DNA from: Bordetella flabilis
Lineage (GTDB): Bacteria; Pseudomonadota; Gammaproteobacteria; Burkholderiales; Burkholderiaceae_B
Reading direction: 5' to 3'
Length of the DNA stretch: 64,000 nucleotides
Assembly: GCF_001676725.1 (NCBI RefSeq)
Contig: NZ_CP016172.1
Location: forward strand, 2,046,001-2,110,000
The position numbers and the translations under genes were made by a program. This document shows, one piece after another, positions 60,878-64,000 of this stretch; position 1 is the stretch's first letter; the number at the start of each line of letters is the position of its first letter. The notes beneath the pieces were generated by a model that saw only the letters and a program-made list of their open reading frames with translations, did no database searches and was not told the origin of the DNA.

Positions 60878-61666
60878 TCCGGCGTAGCTCGGCGCTTCGC
60901 GCTCTTTCCCTTGCTCCATTTCGTTGCTTGCGCTGGCGGCCCGGCTGCGGGCGCGCAGTTTGGTCAGCATCGCCTGGTACTTGCGCTGGATACGGCGACG
61001 GTTCAAGGCCTTGCTCCAGGCAAATACCGGGATGGCCTGTTTCGAGCCGAAGCCGTCGATCAGGTACAAGCCCATTTCACCGTCGGCGTTGGCGCCCACC
61101 ACGACATTGCGCGCCGAGACGTCGTTCAGGATGATATGGTGGTCCGCCAGGGCGTCGAAGAAGTAGTCCAGTTCACGCGCCAGCGCCTCATCCAGGCCTT
61201 TGTCCCGCACGATCTGTTCGACCGTGGGCGCCAGGCCGTCCTCGCCGTCGGTGATCTTCTCCACCAGCAATCCCAGCCCGTGCGAGGTCTGCACCATGCC
61301 GAGCACGCGGGCCATGGGCACCTTCCAGCGGCCGGCTGCAGCGTTCTGGGCCGCGGCGTATTCCGCCAGTTCGGCGATATGGTTGCGGTAAGCGCCTTCG
61401 CGCTGGAAACGCTTGCGCCAGCGGCGCAGCGGTTTGCTGCGCATGTAGGCGTCCCATTCGTCCTCATCGACCACTTTGACGAGCAAGCTTGCTTCATGCG
61501 GATGCTGGTAGACCACGCGGTCGTTGCCGGCGGCGATGGGGCGCAGATTGCTCAGATCCAGGGCGGCCAACGGGGCATGCGCCGGCGACGGCTCCAGCGC
61601 CTCGGGGGTGGCGAAGAGCGATATGGACGCCGCTTCGCGCCGGACCGCCTGGGGAACAATGCTCAT
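60854..61666 (-). CDS. YrbL-like protein-kinase-fold protein
   Basis: 270 aa, similar to YrbL (PhoP regulatory network protein family). Kinase-like features: NDRVVYQHPHEASLLVKVVD (ATP-binding lysine strand), a catalytic-loop equivalent HHIILNDVSARNVVVG and an IDGFGSK metal motif in place of DFG. A basic tail follows (RRRIQRKYQAMLTKLRARSR). ATG 61666 is chosen; GTG 61717 is an alternative upstream start. Its final residues KGQAPGA and stop fall in the palindrome shared with the glycosylase gene. Substrate unknown; YrbL members have been described in PhoP-regulated envelope stress in enterobacteria. Confidence 0.78.
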   Translation of the reverse strand: MSIVPQAVRREAASISLFATPEALEPSPAHAPLAALDLSNLRPIAAGNDRVVYQHPHEASLLVKVVDEDEWDAYMRSKPLRRWRKRFQREGAYRNHIAELAEYAAAQNAAAGRWKVPMARVLGMVQTSHGLGLLVEKITDGEDGLAPTVEQIVRDKGLDEALARELDYFFDALADHHIILNDVSARNVVVGANADGEMGLYLIDGFGSKQAIPVFAWSKALNRRRIQRKYQAMLTKLRARSRAASASNEMEQGKEREAPSYAGKGQAPGA

Positions 61667-61838
61667 GGGAACGCCGATGTTTATTGTGGCGTTTCTGGTT
61701 TTTTTTGTAACTGCCACAGTGATATGACGAAAATTCGATGTTTTCGTAAGTGTGACCGGTAAAGCGAGGGCAGAGAAGCAAAACGCTACGGTACTGTGGC
61801 GTACACCCTACAATGCCGCCACATGGCTGGGAGAAGAT

Positions 61839-63215
61839 GTGTTGCTAGGAAGCGACGGAGCGGTTCCGCTCCTGTGGGTGGCGGCACTGGCCGCCTTGGT
61901 GGCGGCCGTTGCCGCCTTGCTGGGTTTGCTGCGGGGCGCTCGGCGGTCCGCCGTCCAGGAGGTCCGCATGCAGGCGGTGCTGGCCGATCAGGACCGCGTC
62001 GCGCGCGAATTACGCGCCGAGCTGGCGGAAAGCCAGCGCGGCTTGCGCACGGAGTTCGCCGACTCGATGCGCGGCCTGCGCGGCGAACTGGCCAGCCATC
62101 TGGAGGACCTGCGCGGCGCGCTGGCGCGGGATGCGGCGGCGGCCCGGACCGAGTCGGCGGAGTCGCTGGGTCGATTCAGCACCACCTTCGGCGAGCAGGT
62201 CCAGCGGCTGGTCGAGATGAACGACCGCCGCATGCAGGAAGTGCGGCACACCGTCGACCAGCGCCTGCAGGCGCTGCAAGCCGACAACGCCGGCAAGCTG
62301 GACGAGATGCGGCGCACCGTGGACGAAAAGTTGCACGCGACCCTGGAGCAGCGCCTGGGGGAATCGTTCAAGCTGGTGTCGGAGCGGCTGGAAGCAGTGC
62401 ACAAGGGCCTGGGCGAAATGCAGACACTGGCTTCCGGCGTGGGCGACCTGAAACGGGTGTTGACCAACGTCAAGTCACGTGGCACCTGGGGCGAGGTGCA
62501 ACTGGCGCGGCTGCTCGAAGACACCATGACGCCGGAGCAGTACGGCCGCAACATCAAGCCGGTGCCAGGCAGCGACGCCGTCGTCGAATTCGCCATCCGG
62601 CTGCCCGGACGCGAGGACGGCGGCGCTCCGGTCTGGCTGCCGCTGGACGCCAAGTTCCCCAAGGAAGAGTACGAACGCCTGGTGGATGCGGAACAGGCCG
62701 CGGACGCCGAAGGGGCCAGGGCGGCCGGCGCGGCGCTGGCGCGCGCGGTCGAGCTGCAGGCGCGCAGCATCGCCGCCAAGTACATCGCACCGCCGCACAC
62801 CACCGACTTCGCCATCATGTTCCTGCCGACGGAAGGGCTGTACGCGGAAGTGCTGCGCCGCCCGGGCTTGCTCGACAAGCTGCATCAGCTGCGCGTGAAC
62901 GTGAGCGGTCCGGCCAACCTGGCGGCCTTGTTGAACAGCCTGCAGATGGGCTTCCGCACCCTGGCCATCGAGCGGCGCTCATCCGAGGTCTGGCAGGTGT
63001 TGCGCGCCGTCAAGACGGAGTTCGGCCGCTTCGGCGAGGCGCTGGCCGGCGTCAAGCGGACCCTGGACACGGCCAGCTCGAAGATCGGCCAGACGGAGGT
63101 CCGCACGCGCGCCATGTTGCGCAGCCTGAAAGCCGTGGAAGCGCTGCCCGAGGACACCGGCGTCCCGGCGCCGCTGCCGCCCGCGGATGACGACGAGGAT
63201 GCGCAATCGGCGTAG
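61839..63215 (+). CDS. rmuC: DNA recombination protein RmuC
   Basis: 458 aa. N-terminal membrane helix about 10-29 (LLWVAALAALVAAVAALLG), a long coiled coil about 35-210 with repeated LRAELAESQRGLR-type heptads, then the RmuC nuclease-like domain from about 215 with GTWGEVQLARLLED and WLPLDAKFPKEEYERL. RmuC limits inversion at short inverted repeats. GTG 61839 is preferred because GGGAGAAG lies a few bases upstream and the helix starts directly after; GTG 61752 is an in-frame alternative. Diverges from the YrbL-like gene. Confidence 0.93.
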   Translation: MLLGSDGAVPLLWVAALAALVAAVAALLGLLRGARRSAVQEVRMQAVLADQDRVARELRAELAESQRGLRTEFADSMRGLRGELASHLEDLRGALARDAAAARTESAESLGRFSTTFGEQVQRLVEMNDRRMQEVRHTVDQRLQALQADNAGKLDEMRRTVDEKLHATLEQRLGESFKLVSERLEAVHKGLGEMQTLASGVGDLKRVLTNVKSRGTWGEVQLARLLEDTMTPEQYGRNIKPVPGSDAVVEFAIRLPGREDGGAPVWLPLDAKFPKEEYERLVDAEQAADAEGARAAGAALARAVELQARSIAAKYIAPPHTTDFAIMFLPTEGLYAEVLRRPGLLDKLHQLRVNVSGPANLAALLNSLQMGFRTLAIERRSSEVWQVLRAVKTEFGRFGEALAGVKRTLDTASSKIGQTEVRTRAMLRSLKAVEALPEDTGVPAPLPPADDDEDAQSA

Positions 63216-63244
63216 CATGAGGCGAGCGCTTGCCGGGAGACGCC

Positions 63245-64000
63245 ATGCCTACGTTCGTGACGCACCAGGTCGTGAACCAGGTCCCGCCGCTTTGGGACTA
63301 CTGCCTGTATGACACCGATGCGGTGCTGCGCGAAGGGGTCGTGCGCGAGGGCGCGGCCGTGCACCAGGAGTCCTTGCACGAGCACGGCACGTGGCTGGGC
63401 AGGGAGGCCGTGCAGCATGCCGCGGCCCAGGCGAACCGCCATCCGCCGGCGCTGGCTGCCTACGATGCCACCGGCCATCGCATCGACCGGGTGGACTTCC
63501 ATCCCGCCTGGCACCTGCTGCTGGGCGGCATCGTCGAACGCGGCCTGCACAGCGCGGCGTGGGAGGACACCCGCCCAGGCGCGCACGTGGCACGGGCCGC
63601 GGCCTATCTGATGCAGGGCCAGGTGGAAGCCGGTACCTTGTGTCCCGCCACCATGACGTTCGCGGCCGTGCCGTTATTGCACGGCGAACCGGCCGGCGCG
63701 CTGGATTTCGCCCGGGACTGGCTGCCGCGGCTGCACGCGCGACGCTACGACCCCGCGGATGCGCCTGTCGAGCGCAAGCAGGGGGTTCTGCTGGGCATGG
63801 GCCTGACGGAAAAGCAGGGCGGCTCCGACTTGCGCGCCGTCGCCACCGAGGCGCGTCCCGTGGGCACGCCCGGCCGCGGCCAGCCCTATCTGCTGACCGG
63901 CCACAAATGGTTCTATTCCGTTCCGCACGCCGACGCGCATCTGGTGCTGGCCCGCACCGACGAGGGGCCCGGCTGTTTTTTCGTGCCCCGATGGATACCC
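63245..64000 (+). CDS. AidB-like acyl-CoA dehydrogenase (partial)
   Basis: First 252 codons; the gene continues beyond the window. The translation contains FVTHQVVNQVPPLWDY at the start, GMGLTEKQGGSDLRAV (flavin-contact loop) and GHKWFYSVPHADAHLVLA, all typical of AidB/isovaleryl-CoA dehydrogenase-like proteins. AidB in E. coli is induced by alkylation damage and binds DNA; whether this protein acts on DNA or an acyl-CoA cannot be judged from the N-terminal part. GGGAG precedes ATG 63245, and rmuC lies 29 bp upstream, suggesting co-transcription. Confidence 0.92.
   Translation, partial: MPTFVTHQVVNQVPPLWDYCLYDTDAVLREGVVREGAAVHQESLHEHGTWLGREAVQHAAAQANRHPPALAAYDATGHRIDRVDFHPAWHLLLGGIVERGLHSAAWEDTRPGAHVARAAAYLMQGQVEAGTLCPATMTFAAVPLLHGEPAGALDFARDWLPRLHARRYDPADAPVERKQGVLLGMGLTEKQGGSDLRAVATEARPVGTPGRGQPYLLTGHKWFYSVPHADAHLVLARTDEGPGCFFVPRWIP

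Noticed and set aside
61700..61750. T-rich run and ACGAAAA/TTTTCGT inverted repeat between the YrbL-like gene and rmuC as a regulatory RNA.
   Set aside because: Only a 7-bp dyad in a divergent promoter region; no evidence for a transcript.

Overview
This 64 kb window is uniformly GC-rich chromosomal DNA from a betaproteobacterium, most likely Alcaligenaceae (Bordetella/Achromobacter type). The Bug-type tripartite-tricarboxylate receptor, hpnCDE, potFGHI, kdkA, rmuC and aidB neighbours and the codon use all fit; the species cannot be read from the sequence alone. No rRNA, tRNA, CRISPR array or insertion sequence was seen.

Layout. 1-12 kb is mostly housekeeping: the 5' end of a Fur-box-preceded PepSY membrane protein, a Bug receptor plus hydroxyacid dehydrogenase pair, a NodIJ-type ABC exporter, the fluoride channel crcB, squalene genes hpnCDE, alanine racemase, a short-chain dehydrogenase, radA and a small secreted basic peptide. 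12.1-51.9 kb is a siderophore island: a Sfp-type phosphopantetheinyl transferase; a Fur-box promoter; a biosynthetic operon (MbtH protein, type II thioesterase, cupin/GrbE-like protein, YqcI/YcgG (GrbD-like) N-oxygenase, two giant NRPSs); an AraC regulator facing a TonB receptor; and an uptake/export operon (binding protein, fused FhuB-type permease, PvdE/SyrD-type exporter, FhuC-type ATPase), followed by a Tat-exported flavin amine oxidase. 52-64 kb returns to ordinary chromosome: FtsX-family permease, truncated globin, Kdo kinase, the putrescine transporter potFGHI with an ArsC-like protein and 3-methyladenine glycosylase, a YrbL-like kinase, rmuC and a partial aidB-like acyl-CoA dehydrogenase.

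How the island probably works (inference). The downstream NRPS begins with a fatty acyl-AMP ligase and ACP and the upstream NRPS ends with a thioesterase, so assembly runs opposite to gene order: acyl - residue 1 (Ser-like pocket, unassigned) - Thr - Thr - X (epimerised) - Thr - X. The two X adenylation domains share one unusual pocket (DVHRTGLVAK by manual alignment) and lie in a 1.7-1.8 kb duplication. With GrbD/GrbE-like proteins directly upstream, X is best explained as graminine, the C-diazeniumdiolate amino acid of gramibactin-type siderophores. The product would be an acylated hexapeptide with two diazeniumdiolate ligands, released or cyclised by the thioesterase, exported by the PvdE-like transporter and re-imported through the TonB/ABC system under Fur and AraC control.

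Tandem repeats are a further theme: in-frame 12-, 15- and 21-bp arrays fill surface loops of NRPS domains, and other short arrays lie upstream of the phosphopantetheinyl transferase gene and between alr and the dehydrogenase gene.
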